From Cokeromyces recurvatus (Eukaryota; Mucoromycota; Mucoromycetes; Mucorales; Mucoraceae): 64,000 nucleotides of DNA. Below, in pieces: positions 36,603 to 47,882 of the stretch. Position 1 is the stretch's first letter; the number at the start of each line of letters is the position of its first letter. The stretch is from assembly GCF_025118155.1 (NCBI RefSeq), contig NW_026251428.1:124001-188000 (forward strand), given 5' to 3'. The notes beneath the pieces were generated by a model. The model had not been told where the DNA came from and made no database searches. It saw nothing but the letters and a program-made list of their open reading frames with translations. A program made the translations under genes and the position numbers.

Positions 36603-37340
36603 ATGATTCCTAAAAAAATTATTCAAACAACAACAGATGATAGAAAAATAATATTTGCATATAAAAAACCACCTCCTCATACAAACATTATTCTTTGTTT
36701 CATACCAGGATTTAAATCTGATTTCATTACTTCAAAAAAGGCACAAGTTGTCTACAATTTAGCAGAAGAACTCAAGGTTGGATTCTTGTCTTGGAATCAT
36801 CATCAAGACATGACATCAGTGGTAGACTGGTATCGAGATGGGGTATCATTATTATGTAATGATTACGACTATTATTTGATTGGCGCAAGTATGGGATTAT
36901 GGATATCACTTTTAATTGCTACTACAACGAAAAGGATAAGAGGTATTGTAGGTATTGGGGGTAGTATTGATTTCACTGAGAGATGGCTATCAGAGGAAGC
37001 ACCGAGTCATGATGCCAATGTGATATGGAAAAGGCCAAGTGAATATGCAGTAGAAGGATATTATGAAATACCCGTTTCATTTCTATTAAATTCTAGACCT
37101 GCATTATTATTACAAGGAGAAGAAGATATGATTGTCATTCCTTGTCCGATCTATTTAATACATGGTGAACAAGACAAGGACGTAAGATTTGAAGAAGCTA
37201 AAGAGTTTGCCAATCATTTGTTAAAAGGCAGAAATCATGTTTATTTTTATCAAGTGAAAGACGGTGATCATAGACTTTCTAAATCTTCTGATTTAGATTA
37301 TATTCGTCACAAATTACTAGAAATAATAAAAAAACAATAA
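36603..37340 (+). CDS. Alpha/beta hydrolase, ABHD10-like
   Basis: A single-exon serine hydrolase of 245 residues. The nucleophile elbow is LIGASMGLW, the acid is in IYLIHGEQDKDVRFEEA and the histidine in VKDGDHRLSK. The block FIPGFKSDFITSKKAQVVYN and WKRPSEYAVEGYYEIPVSFL resemble ABHD10, a mitochondrial acyl-protein thioesterase/esterase in animals. The frame stays open upstream to 36468, but that part reads through poly(A) and poly(T) leader DNA, so I take the ATG at 36603. Confidence 0.85.
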   Translation: MIPKKIIQTTTDDRKIIFAYKKPPPHTNIILCFIPGFKSDFITSKKAQVVYNLAEELKVGFLSWNHHQDMTSVVDWYRDGVSLLCNDYDYYLIGASMGLWISLLIATTTKRIRGIVGIGGSIDFTERWLSEEAPSHDANVIWKRPSEYAVEGYYEIPVSFLLNSRPALLLQGEEDMIVIPCPIYLIHGEQDKDVRFEEAKEFANHLLKGRNHVYFYQVKDGDHRLSKSSDLDYIRHKLLEIIKKQ

Positions 37341-37486
37341 GGTGTATTTTTTCCTTTTTTTTTTCTTCTTCTTCTTCTTCTTCCTATTTTCTATTCTTTT
37401 TTTTTCCTTTTCCTTTTCCCTTTTCCCTTTTTACCCTTCTTACCCTTCTTACCCTTTTTACCCTTTTAATAAATTATACAGTAGTA
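37341..37486 (+). promoter_or_regulatory. Pyrimidine-rich leader with CCCTT repeats
   Basis: A C/T-rich region upstream of the Yippee gene. At 37408-37467 units such as TTTTCCC and then TTACCCTTC repeat about eight times. It is probably a promoter pyrimidine tract; the units are not exact telomere repeats. Confidence 0.45.
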
Positions 37487-38144
37487 ATGGGTGTCAAGTA
37501 TAGGATCTACTTGGATAATAACAATAATATGAATAGTCGAGCTTATAGAATCTATGCTTGTTCAAATTGTAAAAATCATTTAAGTGCAACTAATCTTTTA
37601 ATATCAAAAGTAATTTTATATTAGCTCTCCACACAATCCATCTTCGTATTTACCATAAAGTTTATACTACAGGATTTTCATGGCTTACATGGAAGTGCTT
37701 ATTTATTTGAAAAAGTGTACTTTTTTTTATTTTTATTATTATTATTATTTGCATAAATATAAATTTATCATATCCATTCATCACCTACTACTTGTTATAT
37801 AGTGTGAATATAAAAGTAGCCCAGGAAACTCAAGAACGGTAATATAATATAATATAAGTTTTCCGATATACCCCACTTATATTTATTATTAGTATGATGA
37901 CAACGGGGAAACATTGCATTAGTTACATTTCATGTAGTAATTGTGGAGAGAATTTAGGTTGGAAATATGCAAGTATTATTTTATTACATTAGCCCCATTT
38001 TAACAATAATAACAATACTTTTTTTTTTTTTTTTAGATTAAAGCATATGATACTACGCAGAAATATAAAGAAGGAAAATATATATTGGAAAGAAGTAATC
38101 TTCAAACATTAAATAATAACAATTATAAAGAATATTTAATATAA
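37487..38144 (+). CDS. Yippee-like zinc-binding protein
   Basis: A small CULT/Yippee-fold zinc protein (yeast Moh1 relative). Five exons join in frame: 37487-37609, 37673-37716, 37803-37838, 37893-37968 and 38037-38144, giving 128 residues. The two zinc CxxC motifs are YACSNCKNH and SCSNCGENLGWKY. Family blocks HGLHGSAYLFEKVVNIK, MMTTGKH and QKYKEGKYILE are complete. The last intron begins with GC rather than GT; with it the protein reads LGWKYIKAYDTTQKYKEGK, as the family requires. The family's cellular role is poorly defined; yeast and animal members are linked to stress and growth control. Confidence 0.93.
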
Positions 38145-38267
38145 TAAGATATATAAAGCGTTAAATAAAAAAAATCAAAAAAATCAAAAAAAAAAAATCT
38201 AATACACAAATATTTTTTTCTTTTCTTTTTTTTTTTTATTATTATTATTAAGAAAAAAAGGCATACA

Positions 38268-38472
38268 ATGTGGCAAGAAGCAAAGGCCAATGACAAAAGA
38301 GTACTAATCACAAAAGACATATATATTTGTTTATTTACCTAAATAATAAAGTAAAAAAAAAAAATGAATTATATTTTATCCTGTTAAAAATTACTAGATT
38401 CGTGAATTGATGGCAGATCATCGAAAAAGGGCTGAAAGAAGACGCGCCTATTATGAATCAAAAGTAAAAGGA

Positions 38473-38509
<37 letters not shown>

Positions 38510-39298
38510 CGTATATAGTTTACTAAATTTGCTATTTATTAGCTTGGTGATCCTCAACAATTAATTCGTGTCATTGGTTCTTCATCCAAATTATATCCTG
38601 ATGCTGAACAGTTTTATTATCATGAGAATCCTGATAATCTGTAAAGTATACAATTCAATTATAATGTTATACATGTTTATTTATCATCATCAAATAGCAT
38701 GCCTTGGCAAGGGAATCCAGATATTAAAATTGATCGGTAAAAAAATAAATAAATATTACCTAACAGACAGTCAATAAACTGATTTCCTTCATGTATAGTT
38801 TTGATGGTCGATCTTTATTAGATTACATACCCGATTCAACTAAAAATAGCTATCAAGATTTCTCTAAAGATGATAAAGAAATATCAGATGAATTAAACTT
38901 TGAAAGATATCATGATCTAATAGAAGCAGAACGATTAAATGGTATGTACAAGCATACTATATATTTTACTATGTCTTTTTTTCTTTCTTTCTTTCTAATC
39001 ACTTTTCGCTATATAGTAAGTGAGACGGAAAGATTGGCGGAAGTAGAAGAAGAATGGACAAAGTTATTAGATCGACACCAAGCAAAGCTTGCTTTACTTA
39101 AAAATCAAGAGTAAGTACGAAATTAGATATGCATTATGTATAGTTAATAAACTTAACATGAATCTATAATAGGAGAACACATAGTAAGAACCATACATTT
39201 GGTTATGATTATGGTACAGGAAAAGTAAATAATGAAGATCTTTATCAAGATAATCATGACGAAAAAGCATCTAGATTGCTTAAAGATATCCTTTAAAT

Positions 39299-39337
<39 letters not shown>

Positions 39338-40670
39338 ATCTATATCTATACATATGAATATCCTTAACTGCTTCTTTTCTCTCTTTTTTTTAAAATATCT
39401 ACAAGTCGATATTTTACAGTATGTAGATGATTTAACTGATAAAGATAAACAGATTTTGAATGAAATGTCGGGAAAATATGGTATTCGCAGTTATGCTCGA
39501 CTCTTACGTCTTGCAAAAAAAGATCGTGATGATGAACTACGATCATTAAAACGGCAACAAGAAGAAGGGAAACCAAAGGATGGACTTAGTAAGAGTGAGA
39601 GACGAAAGAGGAGACGAAGAAGAAGAAGAAGACATAGAAGAAGAAGAAGTAGAAGTAGAGAGGATAACGATCATTCTTATAGACGTCGCCATAGTCCAAC
39701 GTATGAACCTTATTATAATCAGGACGATGAATCAGGCTCATCTTATAGTTCATGGGATGATTCAGATGATGATGATGATGATTCTAATCATAGTGATTCT
39801 TCCTCTGATAATGCTATTGAGTTTGGATCAACAAGTACACCTGAAGAACATATCATGGATCGACCACAAAAAGAAGAAGAAGAAATAAAAAAGAATAAAT
39901 CAGTGGAAGTATTGAAATCAGTTCCTACTATAGAAAGGAAATTAACGCCTATGGAAAAATTAAAATTAAAGATGAGAGAAGGTTTAGAGAAACAAATTGT
40001 ATCTGATGAAAGAGACAGGAGAAGAAAAGAAAGAGAAAAAGAAATAGAGCAATTACAAGAATTGGCAAAAAGTCAGGGACTTCCCATCGATGCTTATTTA
40101 CGACCTGAACCACCGACACGAGAAAGGATTGAAAAGGAAGAAGAGAAAGAAGATAGAAAAAGATATTATTCGCCCTCTTCTTCAGATAATGAAGAAGAAG
40201 AAAAGAAACTGAATAATGATAAAAAAGGATATGACTCATCATCGTCTAATGAAATGAAGGAGAGTAGAAAAAGATATCATTCACCTTCATCATCATCTGA
40301 AAAGGGAACAGAAGAAGATTCCACAAAAAATAAAAGGCGATATAGATCTCCCTCAACAAGCAGGAGTCGAAGTAGAGATAATGATGGGAAGAATAAAAGA
40401 GAAAGATATAGATCCCCTTCAACTGATTCTGATGATAATAGAAGAAAGGAACGAAAAAGGGACGTTTCTTATAAACGATATACATCACCTTCAACAAGTA
40501 ATAGGAAATATACATCGTCAAGGAATAGTAGTAGATCCTATTCATCTAGAAATCATAGTAGTAGAAAAGAAAGTGATTATAGGCGATATAAGCAACGATC
40601 AAGATCCCCTTCACCACCAAGAAAAAGTAGACATAGTAGTTATTCACGTTATAGATCACCTTCTTTTTAG
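38268..40670 (+). CDS. CLASRP/SWAP-family SR-rich splicing factor
   Basis: Homologue of CLASRP (CLK4-associating SR protein, suppressor-of-white-apricot N-domain). Exons: 38268-38300, 38398-38463, 38543-38640, 38698-38736, 38799-38941, 39017-39110, 39173-39285 and 39403-40670. The first exon encodes only 11 residues, MWQEAKANDKR, and joins IRELMADHRKRAERRRAYYE, exactly as the family needs. Next come MPWQGNPDIKIDRFDGR and LDYIP. The C-terminal half has RRHSPTYEPYYN, LTPMEKLKLKMREGLEKQI and long RS/SR repeats. The intron at 39286-39402 appears to be U12-type (AT..AC). An SR-protein splicing regulator with a minor intron could itself be controlled by minor splicing efficiency; that is inference. 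Confidence 0.9.
39286..39402 (+). other. Probable U12-type AT-AC intron in CLASRP homologue
   Basis: The 5' end is ATATCCTTT, the exact minor-spliceosome consensus. A TCCTTAAC branch-site match lies at 39361-39368, and the intron can end at TCTAC (39402) or CTACAAG (39405); both keep the frame. No GT donor in the preceding exon end gives an open join: the frame runs into TAA at 39294-39296. Confidence 0.8.
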
Positions 40671-40752
40671 TGACGATAAAAGAAAGATATATAAATAAGG
40701 ATTAGTGTTCAAGATATAATAAGTATTAAACATAGAAGCATTGTATACTATT

Positions 40753-40753
<1 letters not shown>

Positions 40754-40792
<39 letters not shown>
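40754..40792. repeat. Poly(T)39 between convergent genes
   Basis: A homopolymer in the short space between the convergent 3' ends of the CLASRP and seipin genes. On the minus strand it reads as poly(A). Confidence 0.95.
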
Positions 40793-40799
<7 letters not shown>

Positions 40800-40858
40800 A
40801 GTGGGTAATAGTAGTACTATAAGTTTATTATATAAATAAGTTTCATATCATAAATATC

Positions 40859-41707
40859 TTAATCTTCAGTCAAATAGTTATCATCGTCGTCATCATCATC
40901 TTCTTCTTCAATTATTGGTACAGTAACAAATTCATTTGTTGGAAGTAGTACTTTATTCAATTTATACCACAGCTTTTTCCCAAACACATTCCAAGCACCT
41001 ATTGCAAAAATGGCTTCAAGTAGAGTGAATAGAACAATAAAGATGATAGCAGTTAAGATTCTTCTGTGGTACATATAATATCTAATGACATGATGATGTG
41101 TTTAATTCCCATGATATTATTTAAATTTTATAATTTAACCTGTACCTTAAACCATGAAAATCAGCTATAACACTTATTTGAGCATTGTAAACTTGTAATT
41201 TTGGAGTTGAAAGTGTAACATGAGCTTGAGTGATTGGAGTTGCCTGAATAGAAAAAAAACTAAAATTAGTTTTCTTTTTCCTATTTTTTTTTTTTTTTAA
41301 TTGTGCCTTTTACTTTTTTCTCGATATAGCTTTCGATTAAAGGAATGTGAATATGTTGGCTTTCATCTGTCCAACCGATTAATAAGGGAATTGATTTTGC
41401 TAATACACGAAGTATTCGTTGAGAATAAGATTGATATCGAAGAATAGCCTTGATTATTAAAAAATATAAATATATGCATGTATATTAAAGAAAAAAAAAA
41501 GGGCTTTTCTATTCTTTTAAATGCTTACAGGTCTACTAGATTCAATCAATACGGTACCATCAAGTGTTTGTAATTGTGCATATACCATAAAGTTTCCTAA
41601 ATTGAAATTGATATCTGAGGTAGGTACATGAAGTTGAATTGAGATATCATAGGCTTGTTCATCTCTTAAAAGCTGAATAAGTATGTAAATACAAATAGAA
41701 TAGATAT

Positions 41708-41741
<34 letters not shown>

Positions 41742-42324
41742 CCGTTTCTACTGATTGATGGCGAGAATCTACAAAATGAACATGGCCTTGTGGAGTATGA
41801 AAACTAGCATCTGGATATTGAAAGTAAATAGGCTCAATATGAGCTAGTTGGGGTATATAACGTTGATAAAAAGTTAAATAAGCTGTAAAGCTTGTTAAAA
41901 GAATCCATGCAATTCCAAAGGCTAATACAAGGCTTTGAACTACAGTTTGCTGTGCATAGGGTGCAAATAAGACCCGAAAAATAGGAAGTAAGATTAAATT
42001 ATTGATGAGTTTAACTATTGTAGTAATGATAGGATGCCATTTTATAACATGATGATGAGATGGATGTTGCTGTTCCTCTTCTAGTTCTTTCAGTTCATCT
42101 ACATCGTCTTCATCAGGTAATGGTGGCAAAGACGAAAGATCTTCTTCATAATAATTTTGCTTGTATTGTGGTGATGATGATGGTAGAAATCTAAGGTCAG
42201 ACTTTAATAGTATTAATAAAAAAAAAAAAAAGGGAGGGGAAAGGAACGAAAATATTTTTATACTCCTTACGTTTAATAATTCTTGATCTGAAAAATCGTC
42301 TATATCTGAATATGATTTTGGCAT
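40859..42324 (-). CDS. Seipin (lipid droplet biogenesis)
   Basis: Seipin forms ER rings where lipid droplets bud. The gene starts MPKSYSDIDDFSDQELLN (exon ending in GTAAGG near 42270) and runs through at least four more exons to 40859. An acidic cytosolic N-terminus is followed by TVVQSLVLAFGIAWILLTSF, the first membrane helix. The luminal domain shows the family pattern LLRDEQAYDISIQLHVPTS, then FNLGNFMVYAQL and SSRPAILRYQS, followed by LLIGWTDESQHIHIPLIE. The second helix is RILTAIIFIVLFTLLEAIFA, with a short acidic tail. The N-terminus is longer than in yeast. Confidence 0.9.
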
Positions 42325-42463
42325 TTTTATATGATGTATTAAAGGAGAGGGAAGGGAAAAAAAAAAAGAAAGAGAAAGAGAAAGAGAGAGAGATAAAGTG
42401 TATATAAAAAAAAAAGCATGTGAAATACATAGAATAAAAAAACTATTATGTAATTTTATTGTA

Positions 42464-43134
42464 CTACAACAATGTATAAAGTGAATCGACGTGATAGAAT
42501 TCGCAACGACTGTTTAACCATTCTTGCTCTTTACCAGAATTGATAAAATAATCAAAATTCCATTCTTTCCAAGATAAGAGGTCAAGGTTACCAACATAAA
42601 TATAAGCCTCTGTAGGAGTTATTACCAAATCAGCCTCTTCTTCTATTACTTTGACTGGCTTACGTTCATATTCCTACATGTTAAATATTTTGTATACATA
42701 TTATTTGCCACTGTAAATATATAATTTAATTACATTTCCTTCAAAAATATCTAATGCTTGGAGATCGTTTGCTGTTAGATTTTCACAAAGAATACCTTGA
42801 ACGACATCATCCTTATTACCAGTATAGATCATTGCTGGATATTCTTCACCTTTCAGTGCAGATCTCCCGTACTCCTTTTTTATACATCTTATTAACAAAA
42901 GAAAAAAAAAGGGGGAGGGGAGGAAGGAATTAAAACATAAATTCTACCTTTAACCATGTCGGTTTTAACCGAATTGAATTATATTTTAAAAGTCTTTCAT
43001 CATCTGAAGCATCAGGACCACATAAAACTAATAAAATATCATAAATAGATCGTAATTCAGTCTTTATAAATATGTTTATGTATATTTGTAAATTATAATT
43101 AGTCTCAACCTCTTAAAAGTACATTTTTTGACAT
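42464..43134 (-). CDS. Gamma-glutamylcyclotransferase-like (AIG2) protein
   Basis: A small AIG2/GGCT-fold protein. Exon 1 (43110-43134) and exon 2 (42948-43027) give MSKNVLLRVLCGPDASDDER, and then exons from 42874 and about 42672 follow. Family features are the block LKGEEYPAMIYTG and the LDIFEGNEYERKPVKV pattern, where the Glu before Gly is the expected catalytic acid. Odd points are a non-consensus GTTGAG donor in intron 1 and a changed first strand (LCGPDAS instead of the usual VYGTL), so activity is not certain. The function could be gamma-glutamylamine cyclotransferase or another AIG2-type reaction. Confidence 0.7.
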
Positions 43135-43510
43135 AAGAGAGCCATAGAAAAAAATCGAATAACTCATAGAGAAAGATACAAGTAAAATAGAATAAAAAAA
43201 AAAAAGGGAATCTAAAACGACTCATATAAAAGATGCAATTTGTGTAGTTTTTTTCTACAATTCACGTGGTGCAAACTTTTAAGCAAAATGCAGGTAAACT
43301 TCGGGATTCAATTTGCAACTATAATTATTTTTGAAGTGACATCTAGTTATATGAAAGAAGGAGGAAGGATATTTTTTTTCTTTTCCAGGAATTGATAATA
43401 AGTACTATATCTTTCGTCACTATACTAGATTAAAGTATGTATATATAAATGCTTTTCTTCTTTTTTTTTCTTTTTCTTTTTTTTCTCTCTCTTTTTACAA
43501 AAAAAAGAAA
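43135..43510. promoter_or_regulatory. Divergent promoter region
   Basis: A 376-bp region between the AIG2-like and coiled-coil genes. A TATATATAA at 43440 lies about 70 bp upstream of the plus-strand ATG; the rest is T-rich. No gene seen. Confidence 0.45.
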
Positions 43511-44749
43511 ATGTCAGTTAATATTGAAAGGGCAGAAGAAATTATAAATTATGGATTCTTAAAAACTCATCATAAAAAGAATCATAGTATACAAAAGAAA
43601 CTTTTAAATCAAGTCATTAAACAAGTAAAAGAGAAGCAAAAAACGATTCAAATCTATTTTCAGACTGTCAAAATACTATCTGACAGATATAAAGAGAAAA
43701 GAAAACAATTACAAGATTTATTCCATCAACTTGATGAACGAGAGCATAGCTTGAATCATTCCTTGACGAAGATACAATATCAGCAAAAGGAGCTTGAACA
43801 TCATAGAAAGGAAGTTGAAGATGAATTACAGAATCTTCGAAGTAGAGCAGAGGTATGTCGTGAGAAACGAGCCAGGTATGAGCATAATTATCATACCGTT
43901 GCTTCCGTTCCCTTTTTTGCCTCACAATCAAAGAAGCGCTACATCAAGGCTCGTGATAAAAATTCAGAGATAGAGCAACAGATTTCAGAGAAACGTCAAA
44001 CATTAGATAAGTGTCGAGAACATCTTAAACTTATCTCTAAGGCAGTAGCAGCACAACAGGCAGAAAGGAGTCAATTATTAACAGAAAGAGAGAGATCCTT
44101 AAATGCCCTTCACTCCTCTCAGCAACAATTAAACGAGTTAAAAGAAGGTTGTGAGTTTTGGTCGAACTTTGACAGCTATCAAGCACAAGTCGTATTGGAA
44201 TCAGCCATCTATTTACGAGATCTTTTAGAAGGTGATAATACTATCAAAGAGAAGAAAAAGAAGAAGAAAGGCAAGAAGGATGCTGCTTCAGAGGATAATG
44301 TATTGGATATCAACGAAGTTTGGATAAAAACTTTCAGGTTAGCTTGCTTTGAATATGGCGATCATGAATTATATGGTGATATGCACTGGAGTCTTACAAG
44401 TTTACAAATTTATTTTGATTGTGGTTTATGTGAAATTTATCAAGTAGGCTGGCCAAAGATGATGACACTAAATCATATTACAGAACTGGCTTGTGAGTTA
44501 TGTTATAGTACTATTTTAAATAAACAACAACATCATCATCTCTCTACTGCTATTGTTGACACGGCCACAACGACTACAGCTGTTGCTACAGCTATTGCTA
44601 CCACACATAATGGGTCTCTTATCTCTAGTAATACTTTATTAAAAACTCAAAAGGTCCTTCAGAGTCATAATGGCCATAGTAAAATGAAGAAAATGATGAG
44701 CGTTTTATTTAATTATAATCCTAGTAAAATAAACCCTATTATTATGTAA
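43511..44749 (+). CDS. Coiled-coil protein, family not recognised
   Basis: A single-exon, 412-residue protein. Residues about 30-230 form long coiled coil (QIYFQTVKILSDRYKEKRKQ, ERSQLLTERERSLNALHSSQ). A basic patch, KEKKKKKKGKKD, follows at about residue 245-258 and could be a nuclear signal. After it comes a folded-looking segment with DINEVWIKTFRLACFEYGDH and LYGDMHWSLTSLQIYFDCGL. The C-terminus is Thr/Ala-rich. I know no family for it. An open frame with few rare features suggests a real gene. Confidence 0.7.
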   Translation: MSVNIERAEEIINYGFLKTHHKKNHSIQKKLLNQVIKQVKEKQKTIQIYFQTVKILSDRYKEKRKQLQDLFHQLDEREHSLNHSLTKIQYQQKELEHHRKEVEDELQNLRSRAEVCREKRARYEHNYHTVASVPFFASQSKKRYIKARDKNSEIEQQISEKRQTLDKCREHLKLISKAVAAQQAERSQLLTERERSLNALHSSQQQLNELKEGCEFWSNFDSYQAQVVLESAIYLRDLLEGDNTIKEKKKKKKGKKDAASEDNVLDINEVWIKTFRLACFEYGDHELYGDMHWSLTSLQIYFDCGLCEIYQVGWPKMMTLNHITELACELCYSTILNKQQHHHLSTAIVDTATTTTAVATAIATTHNGSLISSNTLLKTQKVLQSHNGHSKMKKMMSVLFNYNPSKINPIIM

Positions 44750-45114
44750 ATGAATGATGTTTTTCAGCCTAATTTATTATTTGTTTCATACAAATCTCGG
44801 TAAAGTGGCTGCATTGGATATAATTCAAATAGATTAAACACTATATATGACCATGCATGCACACATTTCCATCTTTTTACTGCTCATAGTAAGTAGCAAT
44901 AGTAGTCATATGGACATGATTTGCACTATAAACACGTCACTTTATTTATTTTTTTTATTTATTTATTTTTTTTTTCTTTCGGTTTTCTAAAATCGCATTT
45001 CGTGAGCTTTTGTTTCCTTCTTTTTTCCTTTTTTACTTCTTAAAAATATTCCCCCCTCCCCTCCCAACCCCCTTTTTCGTTTAATAATATTTAAAATAAA
45101 TCATAACCTAGGAT
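44750..45114. other. Intergenic
   Basis: T-rich DNA with C-rich blocks at 45051-45070; it includes the promoter of the Vps3844-like gene. No gene seen. Confidence 0.5.
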
Positions 45115-45229
45115 ATGAAGATATTATCATTAACAACCCTTGTTGCAACTTTATTAACAAGCGTTTTTGGTAATTAATTAAAAAAAAAAAAAAAAGAAAA
45201 TTTAAATGCAATTAATACTAAATCAAAAT

Positions 45230-45263
<34 letters not shown>

Positions 45264-46748
45264 TTCGCTCTCTTAAATTAATAGCACGTTCTTCTGTTCA
45301 TGTTATATCTAATGAAGAAAAGTTTTCACCAAACCAACCTGAAGTTTCATTAAATGCTTTTTCCATGTTTTATTCACATGTGATGGACAGTTCTTCTAGT
45401 CAACCTGCTTATTTACGTTTACAAGATAAGACTGCACAGATGGAAGAAATTGATACTATTTCAACATTCTTTCCTCAATCGAATAATGTATTTGAAAAAA
45501 AGGTGAATGGTAATTTGGTTATTATTATTTCTGGCGTTAAAGCACCTGAAGGTAATATATACACATATATCTACATATATTTTTTGGTACCTTAATTTTT
45601 TTTTTTTTTTTTCATTTCATTTCATTTCATACTTATTTATTTGTTTATTTATTTATTTATATAGACTATGAAGCTTCCTTTTATGTTTCTGATGATAAAG
45701 CTAAAAATTATGCTTCTTTGATTAAAGAAACTGTTAATCAAGTAATTGAAAATAATCATGATATTGCTGCTACTCTATATAAGAATCAAGAGGTAAGAAA
45801 AAGTAAATCATTCGTATATTCTAAAGCAGAAAAAAAAAATAATCTGAAACGCGTTTCTATATTAGGCTGTAGTGAAGTATAGTACAAAACCTAATAAAAT
45901 GGTTACGTCCCAATTTGATAATGAAGATCTTTCTTATTATTTCAATAAAGACTTTTCTGACTTTTATACTGAAATTTTTGATATCAAAAAAGAGGTAAAG
46001 ATAAATAGACATAGGTATATCCACTGTAGAAGTAGAATATTCATCTATTTTTTTTTGAAGGCTGATAGAAAGTTTATGACTGAAGTCGAGATGATTAAAG
46101 AGTTATCTTCAAATGAATCAAGCAATATGATAAAAGTGTTTGAAGTGGATAGCTTGCAAGTAAAGTATCGGAATATATACTGACGTAAAATAGAATATAG
46201 ACATTCATACCCTTCTATCTATTTAGGCTCTTGCTCATGAATATGGTATAAATTCGAAACAATATAAAGAAGGAGAAATGATGATGAAGGAACTTGTTGA
46301 AAAAATGGTTGTACCCAATTTTCAACACACAATGACTCGCGGTATGACGATCTTGATTTTAACTCCTTATAACAACGACAAACAGGAGAAAAATAGTAAG
46401 CGTGACATTAGATTGTCTCTCCTTGCTGTTGAAGAAGGAGCTTCCTGTTACAAGACATTGGAATCATGCAAAAATAGTACTTCTGACTGTAATGGTCATG
46501 GTCAGTGCGTCAAAGTTCAGGAGAAGGAAGAGTGTTATGCCTGTCAATGTCAACAAGCATCAGCTACTAAGAAATACATAGGTGATTCATGTCAATTTAT
46601 TGATGCTGTTGGTGACTTTCAATTATTATTTTGGACAAGTGTTTTATTAATCGTCATTACTGCTAGCGTTGTTGTTTGCGTTTATCAAAGTGGAAATATT
46701 ATTGATGGTGGTATTATCATGACTCAGTCTATTCCAAAGCAAGATTAG
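45115..46748 (+). CDS. ER/vacuolar type I membrane protein with Vps3844 (DUF3844) domain
   Basis: The first exon (45115-45169) encodes a signal peptide, MKILSLTTLVATLLTSVF, and joins ARSSVHVISNEEKFSPNQP. Further exons follow near 45287, 45665, 45868, 46062 and 46226. The C-terminal part holds the Cys-rich EGF-like module CKNSTSDCNGHGQCVKVQEK and CYACQCQQA, then one membrane helix LLFWTSVLLIVITASVVVCV and a short tail. This is the Vps3844/DUF3844 arrangement known from fungi, linked to vacuolar sorting. The luminal domain may bind a partner not yet known. Confidence 0.75.
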
Positions 46749-47143
46749 TAACAACGTCTTTATACAAATAAACAAATAAAAAAGTATATGTTATATATTA
46801 TAATATTTTATTTTTTGAATGTGTCGTTTTATAAATATTAAAATAATACTAAGAAAAAAAAAGAAAAGAAAACAAGTGAAAGGAAAAAAGGGGAAGGAGG
46901 GGGGGGGTAAAGATTAAGGATAAATCAAATATTAGGGTAAAGATTCCTCTATTTTTTTTTAACGGAATGAAAGGAGATGATGGAAGAGGGGGTTATCTAG
47001 AACCAAAGATAAAAGGCTTTATTTTATTTTATTTTAATTGCTAACAAAGAAAAGAAAGTGATTGATTATTAGTGATTAAAAGCATGAGTTTTTGTTCTGT
47101 TTTTAATAAATAAAAAAGAAAAGAAAGATCAAACATAGAATAT
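46749..47143. other. Convergent 3' flank
   Basis: Space between the Vps3844-like and Myb-like 3' ends. It has a G/A-rich stretch at 46880-46912 and short ATTTT repeats at 47020-47036. No gene seen. Confidence 0.5.
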
Positions 47144-47812
47144 TTATGGTCTTGCATATGAATAAGGTAAAGGAAGTCTTGTGGGTAGAGGTGCAACTAA
47201 GGCTGGTAATTGATGACGGTGAAGATAAGAATTAGGATGACGATGAGACAGATGTAAACTACTTCGACGATGTACATTATCCTCTGATAATCTGATAGAA
47301 GAGGAAGGTGGCGAAGAAGGTAACCAAGCAGAAGAATTAGGCGGTGTGATAGGTGGTGATAGCATCATTATATTATTATTATGAGATTTCATATTAGTAC
47401 CTGGAGGAGGCAAATTCTTAATTGCAGTGATCTGCTTATCAGTACTAGTAGAAGAATTATTTCGAGATTTACGAATTCCCTGAAGGGTACGATATCTGTT
47501 GAAGCAAGTGGCACGTTTACGATGTGGTAATTGACTGGAGATTTGACCCCACGTTAGTCCTCTCGCTACTCCTTCACATATAATTGAATCTTCAATATCT
47601 GAAAAACGACTACGTGGTTTACCACCATTATTGTTTATACTCGTAGAGGTACTATTGTTACGTTTTGTTTTAATGATTGGCTGGCGGTCGTAATGATCTT
47701 CCTTTCGTTGTTGTTGTTGTGGTGAAAGTGGTGGAGAGGTAAGTTGACCAATAGCAGTTGGATTAAGCATATCAGCGACTAGAAACAAATTAAGTTGAAA
47801 CCAATGAATAAA

Positions 47813-47855
<43 letters not shown>

Positions 47856-47882
47856 TTACAATGAAATAAGCTTACCCTTCAT
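47144..47882 (-). CDS. Myb/SANT-like DNA-binding protein
   Basis: A short protein with one Myb-like helix-turn-helix: SRFSDIEDSIICEGVARGLT, then WGQISSQLPHRKRATCFNRY. A 7-nt first exon (ATGAAGG at 47876-47882) can splice over an intron containing T36 to VADMLNPTAIGQLTSPPLSP. An internal M at 47770 is the alternative start. Flanks are Ser/Pro/Gln/Asn-rich, with SPPITPPNSSAW and SPPSSS motifs. A transcription factor role is likely; the target is not known. Confidence 0.7.

Noticed and set aside
39580..39888. 102-codon alternative plus frame and 39949-40545 minus frames in the CLASRP gene
   Set aside because: They are produced by the RS-repeat composition; the main frame has family motifs.
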